A stretch of 64,000 nt of DNA, taken from the NCBI GenBank assembly GCA_022447185.1, contig JAKVAY010000046.1:36530-100529 (forward strand). The letters are read 5' to 3'. Under the pieces are notes generated by a model, which was not told the origin of the DNA, did no database searches, and was given only the letters and a program-made list of their open reading frames with translations. The stretch is from Fuerstiella sp. Its GTDB lineage: Bacteria; Planctomycetota; Planctomycetia; Planctomycetales; Planctomycetaceae. Positions 47,558 through 57,201 of the stretch are shown piece by piece; positions within the stretch are counted from its first letter, which is position 1; each line of letters begins with the position of its first letter. The position numbers and the translations under genes are program-made.

Positions 47558-48682
47558 ATGTTGCGAATGATCATCTGTGTGTCTCTGGTTATTTTCGGCC
47601 GTGAACTCGCTGCAGCCGATCTGCCTGCCGCGCAGCCATTTGGGACGACACAAACCGGAGACAATGTGGAAGTCTATACGCTGCGTAATGATGCCGGACT
47701 GGTGGCCCGCATTATGACTCGGGGTGCAACGCTGGTTGAACTTCAGGTTCCGGATGCCAATGGTGTATCGGACGATGTAATTCTTGGCTTTGACGACGTT
47801 GCCGGTTACGAATCATCGGACAATGCGTATTTCGGCTGTACCACAGGGCGAGTGTGCAATCGTATTGCCAACGGGACATTCGCTCTGAACGGCCACAGAT
47901 ATGAACTCGCGATCAACAACGGTCCCAATCATCTGCATGGTGGAACAGAAAACAGTCTGGACAAGGTGATTTGGAATGCTGAACCGTTCGTAAGTGGCGA
48001 CGGACGAGGAATCGTCTTTCAATACAGCAGCCCGGATGGAGAAGAAGGCTATCCTGGCACGCTGAACGTCACTGTGACTTATACAGTCACCAACCAGTCA
48101 AACGATCTGAAGATCGACTATGCTGCGACAACGGACAAAGCTACTCCGGTAAATCTTACGAACCACGCGTATTTCAATCTTTCGGGAGCTGGTGCGTCTA
48201 CTGTCCTGAACCATGTGCTTCTCCTGAACGCCGACCTTTACACACCGGTCGACGACACACTCATACCAACGGGAAGCGTCGAAACCGTGGTCGATACACC
48301 TCTGGACTTTCGGCAACCACAGGTGATTGGTAATCGCATCGAGGAGCTCATCGGAACAGCGACGCTGGGATACGATCATAACTTTGTGCTCAACGCTTCT
48401 AATCCTGGGGAATTGAATACTGCTGCCGTCCTGACTGATCCGGAGTCCGGGAGACGTTTGCACATTCGTACGACCGAGCCAGCCGTACAATTCTATTCCG
48501 GCAATTTTCTGAATGGTCAAAAAGGCAAAGGCAATCGAACCTATGCACTGCGCAGCGCATTGTGCCTCGAAACACAGCACTATCCGGATTCGGTTAACCA
48601 GCCCAAGTTCCCGAATACAGTTCTTGAGCCGGGGCAGCGGTTCCAGTCTTCAACCGTACTGGAATTCAGCATTGCGCCGTAA
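47558..48682 (+). CDS. galM: Aldose 1-epimerase (galactose mutarotase), secreted
   Basis: 374 residues from ATG 47558. A signal peptide (LRMIICVSLVIFGRELAAAD) implies it acts outside the cytoplasm, where it would speed interconversion of alpha and beta sugar anomers. The family motifs are complete: NHLHGG and NHAYFNLSG with two catalytic His, and CLETQHYPDSVNQP with the catalytic Glu. The length fits exported GalM proteins. Its end is 8 bases from the end of the convergent ACT-domain gene. Confidence 0.93.
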   Translation: MLRMIICVSLVIFGRELAAADLPAAQPFGTTQTGDNVEVYTLRNDAGLVARIMTRGATLVELQVPDANGVSDDVILGFDDVAGYESSDNAYFGCTTGRVCNRIANGTFALNGHRYELAINNGPNHLHGGTENSLDKVIWNAEPFVSGDGRGIVFQYSSPDGEEGYPGTLNVTVTYTVTNQSNDLKIDYAATTDKATPVNLTNHAYFNLSGAGASTVLNHVLLLNADLYTPVDDTLIPTGSVETVVDTPLDFRQPQVIGNRIEELIGTATLGYDHNFVLNASNPGELNTAAVLTDPESGRRLHIRTTEPAVQFYSGNFLNGQKGKGNRTYALRSALCLETQHYPDSVNQPKFPNTVLEPGQRFQSSTVLEFSIAP

Positions 48683-48690
48683 GACTCCGT

Positions 48691-49221
48691 TCACCTGCCA
48701 TCTGGCGCATCAACGGTGACGTTGTAGTCGCGGCCCGCGGTGAGCAGAGCTGACATCAACGGAGCGATGTCACAGTGTCTTGGTACCGCTACTTTCATCA
48801 CCATTTCAAATCCATCACCTTGGTCGGATTGAATTGCGCGCATCCCCACGATGTCAGCCTCCTGCATCGAAATCACGGTGGACAGATCTCGGAGAACCCC
48901 GCGATGATTGTCCCCACCGATACGCAGAGTGTGTACGTCGGGCAGGTCGACAGCAGGACTACGGTGTCCGTCCTGCTCCGGATTCTTAAGACCGACGTCG
49001 ATTGAAAACGGCCGGCAGGCATCTTCGATATGAGCTCGAACAACATCCTCTGTCAGATCGTCAGAGAACTCAGCGGAAAAAATCATGGTAAAGTAGCCGC
49101 GAACAACGGTCTGGCTGAGTTCTCTGAGATCGCCGCCCAGTTCTGACATAGCCCGTGTCACAGCGGACAGGATTCCAGGTCGATTTGCAGCTGTCATCGT
49201 CAGTACAAATTCAGTTGCCAT
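48691..49221 (-). CDS. Double ACT-domain protein (GcvR-like)
   Basis: 176 residues from ATG 49221, with AAAGGGGC just upstream. Two ACT domains: residues 1-80 (LTMTAANRPGILSAVTRAM) and 95-170 (LRIGGDNHRGVLRDLSTVI). ACT pairs bind amino acids and regulate enzymes or transcription; the two-domain layout without other modules resembles the glycine cleavage repressor GcvR, though a specific ligand cannot be assigned. It lies 35 bases downstream of the VOC gene and probably shares its transcript. Confidence 0.88.
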   Translation of the reverse strand: MATEFVLTMTAANRPGILSAVTRAMSELGGDLRELSQTVVRGYFTMIFSAEFSDDLTEDVVRAHIEDACRPFSIDVGLKNPEQDGHRSPAVDLPDVHTLRIGGDNHRGVLRDLSTVISMQEADIVGMRAIQSDQGDGFEMVMKVAVPRHCDIAPLMSALLTAGRDYNVTVDAPDGR

Positions 49222-49256
49222 GACGCCCCTTTGCTGCACACAGACTGACGTCTGAT

Positions 49257-49670
49257 TCACAGTTCGGACATTGTCGACGTGCACAGTTCCACAACGTGTC
49301 CGTCTGGATCCCCAACAAACATCTGGACCGCACCATCCGGGCGGAGTTTTACCTCATGGATCAATGACACACCCCGGTCCCGAAGCACACTTGCCGCCGC
49401 ACGGGCATCCGCAACCTCGAACGCAAAATGGTGACATCGACTGTTGCAGGAACGTTCAGCTGAAGTTCCCGCAACTCCACTTTCCGCATGCTCTTCAATC
49501 AGATGCAGCAGAGTCGCACCTGCCCGGAACCAGGCACCCGAGAACGAAAAATCAGGGCGGGCCACTTCTTCCATTCCAAGAAGATCGACGTAGAACTCAC
49601 GGCTGCGGTTCAGATCTTTCACGACGATCGTGACATGATCAATATGCTGGACGCGAATGGAACCCGACAA
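49257..49670 (-). CDS. VOC-family (glyoxalase/dioxygenase superfamily) protein
   Basis: 137 residues starting at TTG 49670. It has two beta-alpha-beta-beta-beta units: HIDHVTIVVKDLNRSREFY at the N-terminus with a first metal-ligand His, LLHLIEE in the middle, HHFAFEVADA with a second His, and DPDGHVVELC with the final Glu. This fits a single-chain VOC enzyme such as a lactoylglutathione-lyase-like or dioxygenase-like protein, which works as a dimer around a divalent metal. The substrate is unknown. Confidence 0.88.
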   Translation of the reverse strand: MSGSIRVQHIDHVTIVVKDLNRSREFYVDLLGMEEVARPDFSFSGAWFRAGATLLHLIEEHAESGVAGTSAERSCNSRCHHFAFEVADARAAASVLRDRGVSLIHEVKLRPDGAVQMFVGDPDGHVVELCTSTMSEL

Positions 49671-50035
49671 AATCGGCCTCGCTCTGAGAAAAAAACGTAG
49701 AATCAGGAGTGAAACGGACTCTCCAGCCGAATGAGAATCACCCGGATACTATTGGAAGCTGTTGATATAGCAACTCTGACTGTCAATAACCACATTACAG
49801 CGAACAGCTGAGAGTTCTCATGAATGACTCGCGTTCCTTTGCCGCTGAATCAATTGCGTCACATCAAACCTCCAGCGATGTCCTCGTCCCGTTCATTCAA
49901 TGATCGCACCAGTGAGACAGTGCATTTGGTCAGGAATCCCCGGGTAACTTGCTGACTCGTCACCGATGGGAGCCCTGATCATCCGGCATGCCGGACTCGT
50001 CTGTCGTGTTTCGCTGATTCCATGCCTGAGTCACG
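49671..50035. other. Intergenic region upstream of VOC gene
   Basis: About 365 bases between the VOC start and the end of the propeller protein gene, both leftward. No gene, repeat or clear promoter was found. Confidence 0.4.
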
Positions 50036-51868
50036 TCACGGACGCAGCAGAAACGCACGATCGCTGTTGTGGTAGTCCTTGGCACGCATCTCGTGATAGG
50101 CACCACCGGCAATTAACAGACGCCCATCGACATCAGCTGCCGCACCCCAGGCCACGGGCAACGGCAAATCAGGTCCTCGTCGCCACTGGCCGGACTCGGG
50201 AGAATAAACGTACGCCGCTGTTCTGCCACCCCCGCTTCCCACTCCGCCCATGACCCAAACCTCACCTTCGTGTGCTGCACAAAGTGGTGCACTTGGCGCT
50301 GTGTCGGCCGGATGAACAACCTCACTCCAGATTCTGTGTTGAGGATCATAAGCAAACAATCCCGGACACTTTGAACCAGGACCCGATGCAACATAAATCC
50401 TTCCATCAAGCACACATCCGCTGGCCTGGGCAACAGGGCCGGGAGGCGGGGGTTCAACCCGCCATTCAGTTTCGTCGACGGCAATACTGAACATGGTTTT
50501 GGTTCCGCCACCGATCGCGAAGAGGCGATCACCTGCAGTGAGCGCGACGACCTGACCGCGCGGCTCATCCAGCGACGGACCAGATCGAACCCTGCGGCTG
50601 CGAGGATTGAAGATTTCAACCGTACTTGTCCCCACCGTTTGATTTCCGTCGATAAAATACCCACCCAACAGCCACACCTCGCCGCCGAGGGCCGCCACTC
50701 CGGAGTATGACTTTCCAGGTTCCAGCATCGGCGCTTCGATGGTCCAGGTACTGTCTTGAATATCATAGGACCAAAAGTGGTCGAGATGGGTCCATTCCGA
50801 AGCGGGCCAACCGAAATAAGTCTTTCCTCCGGCCGTGTACAGCTTGTCCTCAATTCGGGCAAAAATGATGTCGTGGTTTCCAACGGGCAGTCGCGGTTGC
50901 TCATCCCAATGTCGGTGCCACTCGGCCTGTAGTGAATCGTTGCGATAAAGATTGTCGCCTCGAACAACCCACAGCCAGCCGCTGTGATCATGGAGCATCG
51001 TGCGAACAGGTCCCTCACCAACAGACGGCAAGAATTTCCATTGTGGCTCTGAATCGGATTTGACTGTCAGCTCCTGAATTGTTCCATCCGAAAATCCCAC
51101 GACGATCTGGCGATTTGCCACGGACGCGATCGAAGTGATCAACGTATCATTTGGACTGGCGATCTCTGTTCCATCGGGATTATCAGATTGAGGATCGATA
51201 CGAAGTACAGCGTGCCCACTGGCCAGCCAGACAGATCCCACGTCATCCGAACACACATCGATCCAGTCTGTGATCTCGGTGTATAGCGATTCGGTCAGTT
51301 GCCACTGGTGTGACCGCTTCCGGACAAGCACCGCCAGTTTGTCGTTCAGGCCACCACCGCGATGTGATGCGATTGCCCACACATTGCCGAAAGGGTCGTC
51401 CGCGACCGGAGACAGTCCCCACGCAGGATCCGGACCAGAAACACAGGGGACAAACATCCCGTCGCGCCGCATCATCGCCCTGCCACCGTCGCACCAAACG
51501 TCACCCCAACGCGATGCAAACAGCTGACCGGGGAGGCCACGATGGCGAAAAGAAGGGGTCCGATCGAGGGGCTCAGCATTGCCCTCGTCTGGAAATTGCC
51601 AAATCCGTCGGTTTCGGACCAGCCATATATTTCCGTCCGGCGTCAACTCCAGACCTTCAATTTCACCTTGCTTCCATAAACGGACATCGCTTTCGTTGAC
51701 ACGAACAACGACGCCATCATTGCCGAAAACGGCGAGATAGATTTGTCCCTGGCGACTCTCACGAAACCGCGTGTGCCCCTCGGGCAACCCTTCAAAGATC
51801 AATTCATCACCCAACAGAGCATTCGCTGGGATCAACAGCAACATCGTCAACAGGCGGTAAGTATTCAT
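50036..51868 (-). CDS. Secreted two-propeller protein with Kelch repeats
   Basis: 610 residues with a signal peptide (MNTYRLLTMLLLIPANALLG). The N-terminal 300 residues show regulator-type propeller repeats (LELTPDGNIWLVRNRRIW; DDVGSVWLASGHAVLRID). The C-terminal half has Kelch repeats (VAALGGEVWLLGGYF; VALTAGDRLFAIGGG; EGEVWVMGGVGSGG). Both are non-catalytic binding scaffolds. No catalytic residues or anchor were seen. Its role may be protein or glycan binding outside the cytoplasm; the neighbours give no clue. Confidence 0.82.
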   Translation of the reverse strand: MNTYRLLTMLLLIPANALLGDELIFEGLPEGHTRFRESRQGQIYLAVFGNDGVVVRVNESDVRLWKQGEIEGLELTPDGNIWLVRNRRIWQFPDEGNAEPLDRTPSFRHRGLPGQLFASRWGDVWCDGGRAMMRRDGMFVPCVSGPDPAWGLSPVADDPFGNVWAIASHRGGGLNDKLAVLVRKRSHQWQLTESLYTEITDWIDVCSDDVGSVWLASGHAVLRIDPQSDNPDGTEIASPNDTLITSIASVANRQIVVGFSDGTIQELTVKSDSEPQWKFLPSVGEGPVRTMLHDHSGWLWVVRGDNLYRNDSLQAEWHRHWDEQPRLPVGNHDIIFARIEDKLYTAGGKTYFGWPASEWTHLDHFWSYDIQDSTWTIEAPMLEPGKSYSGVAALGGEVWLLGGYFIDGNQTVGTSTVEIFNPRSRRVRSGPSLDEPRGQVVALTAGDRLFAIGGGTKTMFSIAVDETEWRVEPPPPGPVAQASGCVLDGRIYVASGPGSKCPGLFAYDPQHRIWSEVVHPADTAPSAPLCAAHEGEVWVMGGVGSGGGRTAAYVYSPESGQWRRGPDLPLPVAWGAAADVDGRLLIAGGAYHEMRAKDYHNSDRAFLLRP

Positions 51869-52196
51869 GGTACCATGATATCCGCTTTTACCCCGACCTG
51901 GTCAAGTCACCGGGAATACACAAAAACACCTTCATGCATTAATTACTCTTCAATCGATCATCCCGGATTGATGTATGTCACTAAAAAACAATCCGACTCA
52001 GGTTGAATGCACTAGGCGAAATGGAAAATGACTCTCCACTGATTGCCATGACTGCAGCCTTTGTCTCGTCGGCGCAACAGGCAAAAAAACGCGGGATCAT
52101 TTCAGGGATAAACGCGCCAGGATTACCCAGCATGGGTAATCCTGGATTCACTGGTCGTGGTGAATTCGGATCAGAGCCCGTTACAAAAATTCCTCG
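51869..52196. other. Divergent gap between propeller protein and hemolysin III-type gene
   Basis: About 330 bases. A plus-strand open frame from ATG 52021 to 52200 encodes about 59 residues of no recognisable kind. A perfect inverted repeat is listed separately. No promoter is called. Confidence 0.35.
52117..52145. repeat. Perfect 12-bp inverted repeat
   Basis: CCAGGATTACCC and GGGTAATCCTGG pair perfectly around AGCAT, 51 bases before the hemolysin III-type start. It could be an RNA hairpin in the leader or an operator dyad; there is no U-tract. Confidence 0.7.
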
Positions 52197-52958
52197 GTGA
52201 AAGATCTTTCTGTTTCAAATACTGATTCCAGACTCGAATCGCACGTTTGGGACCGACATGGTTTTGGATTTCATCATATTCCGGACGCGGATAGACTCGC
52301 ATGGATGGAAGGTCAGTCCCCGGATACAGAAAAAGAAGAGATCGTAAATGTCCTCACGCACGGCGGCGGACTGTTACTAGCCGTGGGTGGCGCAGCGATT
52401 CTGTTCAGTTCTGTGGCAGGACACCCAAGTGGACCATTGCGGCTGAGTTGCTGGGTCTACGCGACTTCACTGATGGCTCTTTACGGTGTGTCGACTCTTT
52501 CTCATTCGTTCGCAAATCCGGACCGCCGAAGTTTTTTTCGCAGCCTGGATCAGGGAATGATCTTTGTCTTTATTGCAGCGAATTTTACACCCTTTGTAAT
52601 TGCTCATTTGCCGACATTCACCTGCTGGCTGATCGTAAGCCTGTTGTGGACGCTGGCAGTTGTCGGTTTCACGTCAAAAGTCTTCTGGCGACATCGGATT
52701 GAGTCAATTTCAATCACACACTACCTTGCGATGGCATGGATCCCGTCCTTGGTCATGCTTCCGATCCTGCAGTCACTTCCAGTCACTGGTTTTCTGTGGT
52801 TTGCTGCAGGAGGGCTCTGCTACACGATTGGTACCATCTTCCTGGCACTGGACACCCGTGTCCGTTACTTTCACGCCCTGTGGCACGTGCTGGTGATTGC
52901 CGGAAGTTCCTGCCATTTCTATGTCGTACTTGATTATGTGATCCCGCTGAACTCGTGA
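52197..52958 (+). CDS. Hemolysin III / PAQR-family membrane protein
   Basis: 253 residues from GTG 52197; ATG 52305 is a possible later start nearer the family's usual beginning. Seven membrane segments follow a hydrophilic N-terminus. The family's metal-site motifs are present: STLSHSF, DQGMIFVFIAANFTP and HALWHVLVIAGSSCHF, providing Ser/His, Asp and two His ligands. The family is related to adiponectin receptors; despite the name, bacterial members are not proven toxins and may act as hydrolases or in membrane homeostasis. The 36-residue N-terminal extension is unusual. Confidence 0.9.
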   Translation: MKDLSVSNTDSRLESHVWDRHGFGFHHIPDADRLAWMEGQSPDTEKEEIVNVLTHGGGLLLAVGGAAILFSSVAGHPSGPLRLSCWVYATSLMALYGVSTLSHSFANPDRRSFFRSLDQGMIFVFIAANFTPFVIAHLPTFTCWLIVSLLWTLAVVGFTSKVFWRHRIESISITHYLAMAWIPSLVMLPILQSLPVTGFLWFAAGGLCYTIGTIFLALDTRVRYFHALWHVLVIAGSSCHFYVVLDYVIPLNS

Positions 52959-53383
52959 TATGGACAACAACCTGTGCGCAGACGGACATTCGCAACGAAT
53001 TAAATCTTTCAATAACTTCAGAATCAGCGAGAATCCTGAAAGCACTGGTAAAATCTTTGCTGCGGAAGCCAGCCATCCTCAATGTCTTGCCTGCTGTGGA
53101 TCTGTTTCGAGGGCGGGCGTCACTGGTCGGAGACGTTTTGGTTTCTGCCGGTTCACCGGTTGAACAACAGAGTCGAAACTCAGTAGGAGATGGTCAAGAA
53201 AGTGCCGAATCACTTCGTTGAAGCGAGTATTGGCCACTGTGATCATTGTTACTGTCAGCAACGAAAACATCGGAAGTCGCCCTTTGAGTTGGTTACTCAC
53301 ATCATCGAAGTTTTCGGGACGATGTGTAGCAGGGAGTCCGCCCTGTAGAGGTCGTTTCCCCGGCACAGGCGCTCCTCGGAGTC
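52959..53383. other. Gap between hemolysin III-type gene and coaD
   Basis: About 425 bases. A minus-strand frame 53387-53079 (TTG start overlapping the coaD stop, 102 codons) is open but has no recognisable features; I do not call it. No terminator was seen. Confidence 0.35.
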
Positions 53384-53896
53384 TCAATTGAATCGGTCAA
53401 GCAGCGGCTGAATGACGGCTTCCGGTACAAAGTCGGCCAGACGGGATTTCAGATCGTCCCTGGATCCCATTTTGACAATCTGCTTGATCAGTGAACTGGA
53501 GATGTGATTAAACCCCTCGCTCGACATCAGAAATACTGACTCAATTTCATCATCCAGTACTCGGTTCGCCAGTGACATGGTGAATTCAGCATCGATGTCC
53601 ATCAGAGTTCGGACTCCGCGCAGCATCACCCTGCTGTTGCAACTGCGAACGAACTCAACGGCAAGGCTCTCAAACGTCCGAATATGGACATTCACCAAAT
53701 GCCCAAGGGCCGTTTCACACATCGCGACTCTTTCATCAGGTCCGAATAACGCTGCTTTGTCCGGATTGATTCCGATGCCAACCGTCAATCGTTCATAAAT
53801 GCGGGCAGCCCGTTCGATGATATCCTGGTGTCCGAGTGTGAGCGGGTCAAAACTGCCGACATAGACGGCATGTGATAATGGCGATAATTCGGCCAT
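53384..53896 (-). CDS. coaD: Phosphopantetheine adenylyltransferase
   Basis: 170 residues. It transfers AMP from ATP to 4'-phosphopantetheine, the penultimate step of coenzyme A synthesis. The nucleotidyltransferase motif GSFDPLTLGH (TxGH at residues 20-23) is intact, as are LRGVRTLMDIDAEF and ISSSLIKQI near the C-terminus, which bind phosphopantetheine and ATP. The size is normal, with a short tail added. An inverted repeat lies 44 bases upstream of the start. Confidence 0.96.
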   Translation of the reverse strand: MAELSPLSHAVYVGSFDPLTLGHQDIIERAARIYERLTVGIGINPDKAALFGPDERVAMCETALGHLVNVHIRTFESLAVEFVRSCNSRVMLRGVRTLMDIDAEFTMSLANRVLDDEIESVFLMSSEGFNHISSSLIKQIVKMGSRDDLKSRLADFVPEAVIQPLLDRFN

Positions 53897-54287
53897 GAAG
53901 AATTCTCAAACAGGTAAAACCCTGAATCGGCATTGGAAACAGAATGGCTGCCATTCTGATTGCCTGGCAGCATCTGACAACCATCTCACCCCTCGGTCTG
54001 TAAAATTGGCAGCGAGGGTTGTACCGTTTCATAAAAATGGCCCACACATTGTCACCTGTAACCTGTTAATTGCAAACGGCTTACAGTCTTTAACCATCAC
54101 TGAACACCTCCGCCACAGCACTGGTTCGGCATGAGTTGTGCAATAAACATACTGTGGGCTGCAGTACAATGAGTGAATAACAACTTCTACTGTGATACTG
54201 ATCGGCATTGCAATCGGATGCAACAACCCATCAATCAGGAAACAGCTGAAAGCCGTCGTCGTCCGACACGATTCAGGAGCCAATTGA
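53897..54287. promoter_or_regulatory. Divergent region coaD / hsp20
   Basis: About 390 bases holding promoters for coaD and the heat-shock pair. No CIRCE or other known heat-shock operator was recognised. One dyad is listed separately. Confidence 0.4.
53940..53958. repeat. 9-bp dyad upstream of coaD
   Basis: CAGAATGGC and GCCATTCTG flank a single T, a 19-base near-perfect palindrome of operator size, located in the coaD/hsp20 divergent region. Confidence 0.55.
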
Positions 54288-54734
54288 ATGCCTGTATTCC
54301 GCTGGGGACAAGCATGGGGTGCGTTTCAGGACCTGGAGCGCGAAGTTGATCAACTGCTACAGGGAGTCAACCTGTCCCTGCATGGCGTTCGGTCCGCGCG
54401 CCGCTTTCCACTGATCAATTTGATTGAAAAGCCGGATCACTTTCTGCTCACCGCTGAAGTGCCGGGCGTGGATATCAATGATCTGGAAGTAACCGCTGCC
54501 GATGGTCGCCTTACGATCAGAGGCGTCCGCAAATCACCCGACGAGGCACAAGACGACAGTTTTCGTCGACAGGAACGCTTCCAGGGAAACTGGCAACGAA
54601 CCATTCAGTTGCCGGATCGTGTTCAGGAAGACGGATTGAAAGCAGAATATTCCGCCGGCGTTCTGCGAATTACGCTGGCAAAAGCGACGTCTGGTATCGC
54701 CCGCAGTATCCCGGTGACCGAGGGCCCAGAATGA
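54288..54734 (+). CDS. Small heat-shock protein (Hsp20), first of pair
   Basis: 148 residues from ATG 54288, behind TCAGGAGCC. The alpha-crystallin domain runs from about 40 to 140 (INLIEKPDHFLLTAEVPGV; GRLTIRGVRK; LKAEYSAGVLRITLAKA, with the usual GVL). Small heat-shock proteins hold unfolding proteins without ATP and form oligomers. The short N-terminal arm contains FRWGQAWGAF. A second Hsp20 gene follows after 55 bases. Confidence 0.95.
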   Translation: MPVFRWGQAWGAFQDLEREVDQLLQGVNLSLHGVRSARRFPLINLIEKPDHFLLTAEVPGVDINDLEVTAADGRLTIRGVRKSPDEAQDDSFRRQERFQGNWQRTIQLPDRVQEDGLKAEYSAGVLRITLAKATSGIARSIPVTEGPE

Positions 54735-54789
54735 TTTCTGTAACGACCTGGCCGTGTGTTTCAGCACGAAAAGAGCGGGAGAAACACTG

Positions 54790-55200
54790 ATGAGCGACAT
54801 CAATGATGTAAGCATTCGTCTGGCCGCGGATGATTCGGTTTCACCTAATGATGTGTCAGACGGTCAGCCGCTGCTGTTCAATCCGCCAATCGATATTTAT
54901 GAAACACCAGGAGGTCTTATTCTGTATGCTGATCTTCCCGGAGTGACCAGCGACGGGCTTGAACTTCAGGTTCAGGACAACCGCCTGACGCTTTTCGGTC
55001 GCATTCAGCACCGCAACATTGATGACGGAACCGTTATTCATGAAGAGTACAAGGTAGGCAACTTCCTGCGTTCGTTTATTCTGAGTGATGAAGTCGATCA
55101 CGAGCGCATTACCGCACGACTGACGAATGGAGTACTGCAGGTTGAGTTGCCTCGAGCCAATCGATCAAAGCCACGACGAATTGAGGTCACAACTGATTGA
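54790..55200 (+). CDS. Small heat-shock protein (Hsp20), second of pair
   Basis: 136 residues from ATG 54790; a GTG at 54754 is in frame but less likely because GGGAG lies before the ATG. The alpha-crystallin domain spans about 32-130 (PPIDIYETPGGLILYADLPG; NRLTLFGRIQ; LTNGVLQVELPRA). The two Hsp20 proteins differ clearly in sequence, so they may form mixed oligomers or recognise different clients (inference). It probably shares a transcript with the first copy. Confidence 0.95.
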   Translation: MSDINDVSIRLAADDSVSPNDVSDGQPLLFNPPIDIYETPGGLILYADLPGVTSDGLELQVQDNRLTLFGRIQHRNIDDGTVIHEEYKVGNFLRSFILSDEVDHERITARLTNGVLQVELPRANRSKPRRIEVTTD

Positions 55201-55402
55201 CAGAGAAGCCTGACCTGTTCTGCAGAGTTCTGTGCAACAACCTGTACCACAGCCTGTCAGAGTTCATTTGCTGCACTAAAAACTGCTGACGGCAGGTGAA
55301 TCATTGCATGCATTCACAGAAGGTGTCCCACAACAAGTCCGGGCAATTCACTGAGTACCTGAATCCAGGTTGGCAAGCTGACGTCCGCAATGAATCCTGT
55401 TG
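55201..55402. other. Gap between convergent hsp20 pair and lipoprotein gene
   Basis: About 200 bases between two stop codons. No gene or strong terminator was seen. Confidence 0.35.
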
Positions 55403-56851
55403 CTACTGAACCGCAAACTCCAGACTGGAGTCGGCCGTACGGCTGCTAAAGTTATCGCGGATCTGCAGTCGGATTTCATATTCACCACGTGGCAAATGTG
55501 CCGGCAGCGTAAATTCGTAGCTTAGATAGTAGTCAGACCGTCTGGTGGCAGATTCTTCGGTCTCGGTTTGCAGCTCCAGCTCAACCGGTTCGTCTGACGA
55601 AGCTGACCAGATTTCCAGCGTTCCTCCGAATGAAGTGCGATAATTTCCGAGTGTTGAAACTTCTGACTGCAGGTTATCGACTTCGGCATAAATCAGCAGT
55701 CGTTCACCTGGCTCAAATGTATGAGGAGTTGGAAACGTTTCGATAGAACCGAATCCATCAATCTTACTGCAAAAGTCGAGCCGACGAATCGTCAGGCTCG
55801 CCAGTGGCTCCAACTGCCGAACAGCTGTGTTGAATTGTCCGATGGTAGCCGAGACATGCTCATCGTACTGAGTACTCTCGTCCGGATTTCGGAAACGTGC
55901 GATTCCAAGGATCAGTTCCTGCCAAAACCGTTGCTCCTCGACAGACATCGAATCAATTGCTTCGGCCGCAGCAGCAGGTTGATCGGAAATCAAACGCAGG
56001 AGTCGCAGGTTTAACTGGACTCGACGAAACTCTTTCGGTTCTATTGGTGTTCCACTGTCAGTTTGTGGCCAGGTATCGAGCTCTTTTTCCTGTGCCTGAA
56101 TCAGTACACTCAGCAACCTGCCTGAGTCTATCCCGTCGTTAATATTCTCCACCACAGTCGACGGTGGTCGTTGTTCTGTTCCCGTAACAGTTGCTGGTGG
56201 CTGTGATGGATCTTCAGCACCATTTCGGTTGCCGAACAGATCCCATTGAAGAGGGTTAGGCAGCTTTTCAAAAGGTCGTCCCAGCAGGTTGCGCGTGTTT
56301 CGATCAGGCCCCAGACGCCAGAAACGGTCCAACACGGACGGTTCCTGTGGCTGCTGAGATCCGCCCGCCCCTGACGCAATCTGACTGGGCGCTGGTGTAG
56401 AACCGACGCGCTCTGCAAAGGCCCGGACTTCCGAAGTGCTGCTGATCGCTGGTCGACTAATTGTCATTCCATCAACCGTTCGTACCATCGAGTCATTCGA
56501 ACGCACACCAGATGGGTCGGTGAATTCGGAACCTGGTGGATCGCCGAAGTCAGGACTCAATAACCGTGCGACCGGCGCGGCAGGCTCTTCGAGCGAGGCC
56601 GAAACATCACCTGCCTCCAAGTCCACTGGATCCTCTGGCACCGCAAAATTCGCAACGCTGTTCCGACCGGTCGTTGTCTCTGCAGTCTCTTCTGCAGTCT
56701 CTTCTGCAGTAAAGTTTTCAGTTTGCTGCAGGAGATTGCTAAGGGAGTTGGCATCCTCAATCAGGGCGCAGCCGGAAATCGTCAACGGAATTAGTGCACA
56801 GGCCGCTAATTGCGTAACAAATGACGATGGTCGATTTTCACACCGGTGCAT
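55403..56851 (-). CDS. Predicted lipoprotein with C-terminal beta-sandwich domain
   Basis: 482 residues from ATG 56851; the frame is open to 56920, but the lipoprotein signal (ACALIPLTISGC) fits this start. Lipidation at that Cys would anchor it to a membrane. A low-complexity part follows with a short TAEE repeat, then a disordered Pro/Ser region, and a C-terminal 140-residue beta-rich domain (ERLLIYAEVDNLQSEV; GGTLEIWSASSDEP; PRGEYEIRLQIRDNFSSR). No enzyme motif was found. Proteins of this C-terminal type seem common in planctomycetes; function unknown. Confidence 0.8.
   Translation of the reverse strand: MHRCENRPSSFVTQLAACALIPLTISGCALIEDANSLSNLLQQTENFTAEETAEETAETTTGRNSVANFAVPEDPVDLEAGDVSASLEEPAAPVARLLSPDFGDPPGSEFTDPSGVRSNDSMVRTVDGMTISRPAISSTSEVRAFAERVGSTPAPSQIASGAGGSQQPQEPSVLDRFWRLGPDRNTRNLLGRPFEKLPNPLQWDLFGNRNGAEDPSQPPATVTGTEQRPPSTVVENINDGIDSGRLLSVLIQAQEKELDTWPQTDSGTPIEPKEFRRVQLNLRLLRLISDQPAAAAEAIDSMSVEEQRFWQELILGIARFRNPDESTQYDEHVSATIGQFNTAVRQLEPLASLTIRRLDFCSKIDGFGSIETFPTPHTFEPGERLLIYAEVDNLQSEVSTLGNYRTSFGGTLEIWSASSDEPVELELQTETEESATRRSDYYLSYEFTLPAHLPRGEYEIRLQIRDNFSSRTADSSLEFAVQ
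56677..56709. repeat. 12-base tandem repeat inside the lipoprotein gene
   Basis: TCTCTTCTGCAG occurs twice in full after a shortened copy and encodes the Thr-Ala-Glu-Glu repeats near residue 50 of the minus-strand lipoprotein. Copy number could vary by slippage without breaking the frame. Confidence 0.8.
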
Positions 56852-57201
56852 TAGGTTTGTGCTTCCATGCTCAAACCACAATTTAGGGAACCTCGCTGCG
56901 GCAATTAGCGCAATGGTCACATCGCGGATACTGCCGAAGATGATATGGCCGAACGACTTACTGCTACAAGATGGTTTTCAACATCGGAACGGAAGGTGCA
57001 AGGCTGGCTGATAGACATCCTCGCAGTTCCAGCCGGGACTGCCGAATCCTGCAATGACTGGCAGTCTTGTTCCGAATCGATACGCCGCAGCACTGTTCAC
57101 CGATGAAATCGTGCCTGGCTTCGGGGCATACAGACAAATTGTCTGCTGAACGAGTCCGATTGCATGGACGGAAGAGTAAATTTCACAATGGAACGGGACT
57201 A
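56852..57201. promoter_or_regulatory. Divergent gap lipoprotein / glycosyltransferase
   Basis: About 350 bases. Upstream in-frame codons of both genes reach into it but look non-coding. No promoter elements could be defined. Confidence 0.35.

Noticed and set aside
52021..52200. Small plus-strand frame before the hemolysin III-type gene
   Set aside because: No start support or homology, and it contains the inverted repeat, which suits a leader better than a gene.
53079..53387. 102-codon minus-strand frame overlapping the coaD stop
   Set aside because: TTG start without ribosome-binding site and no family features; kept only as a remark.
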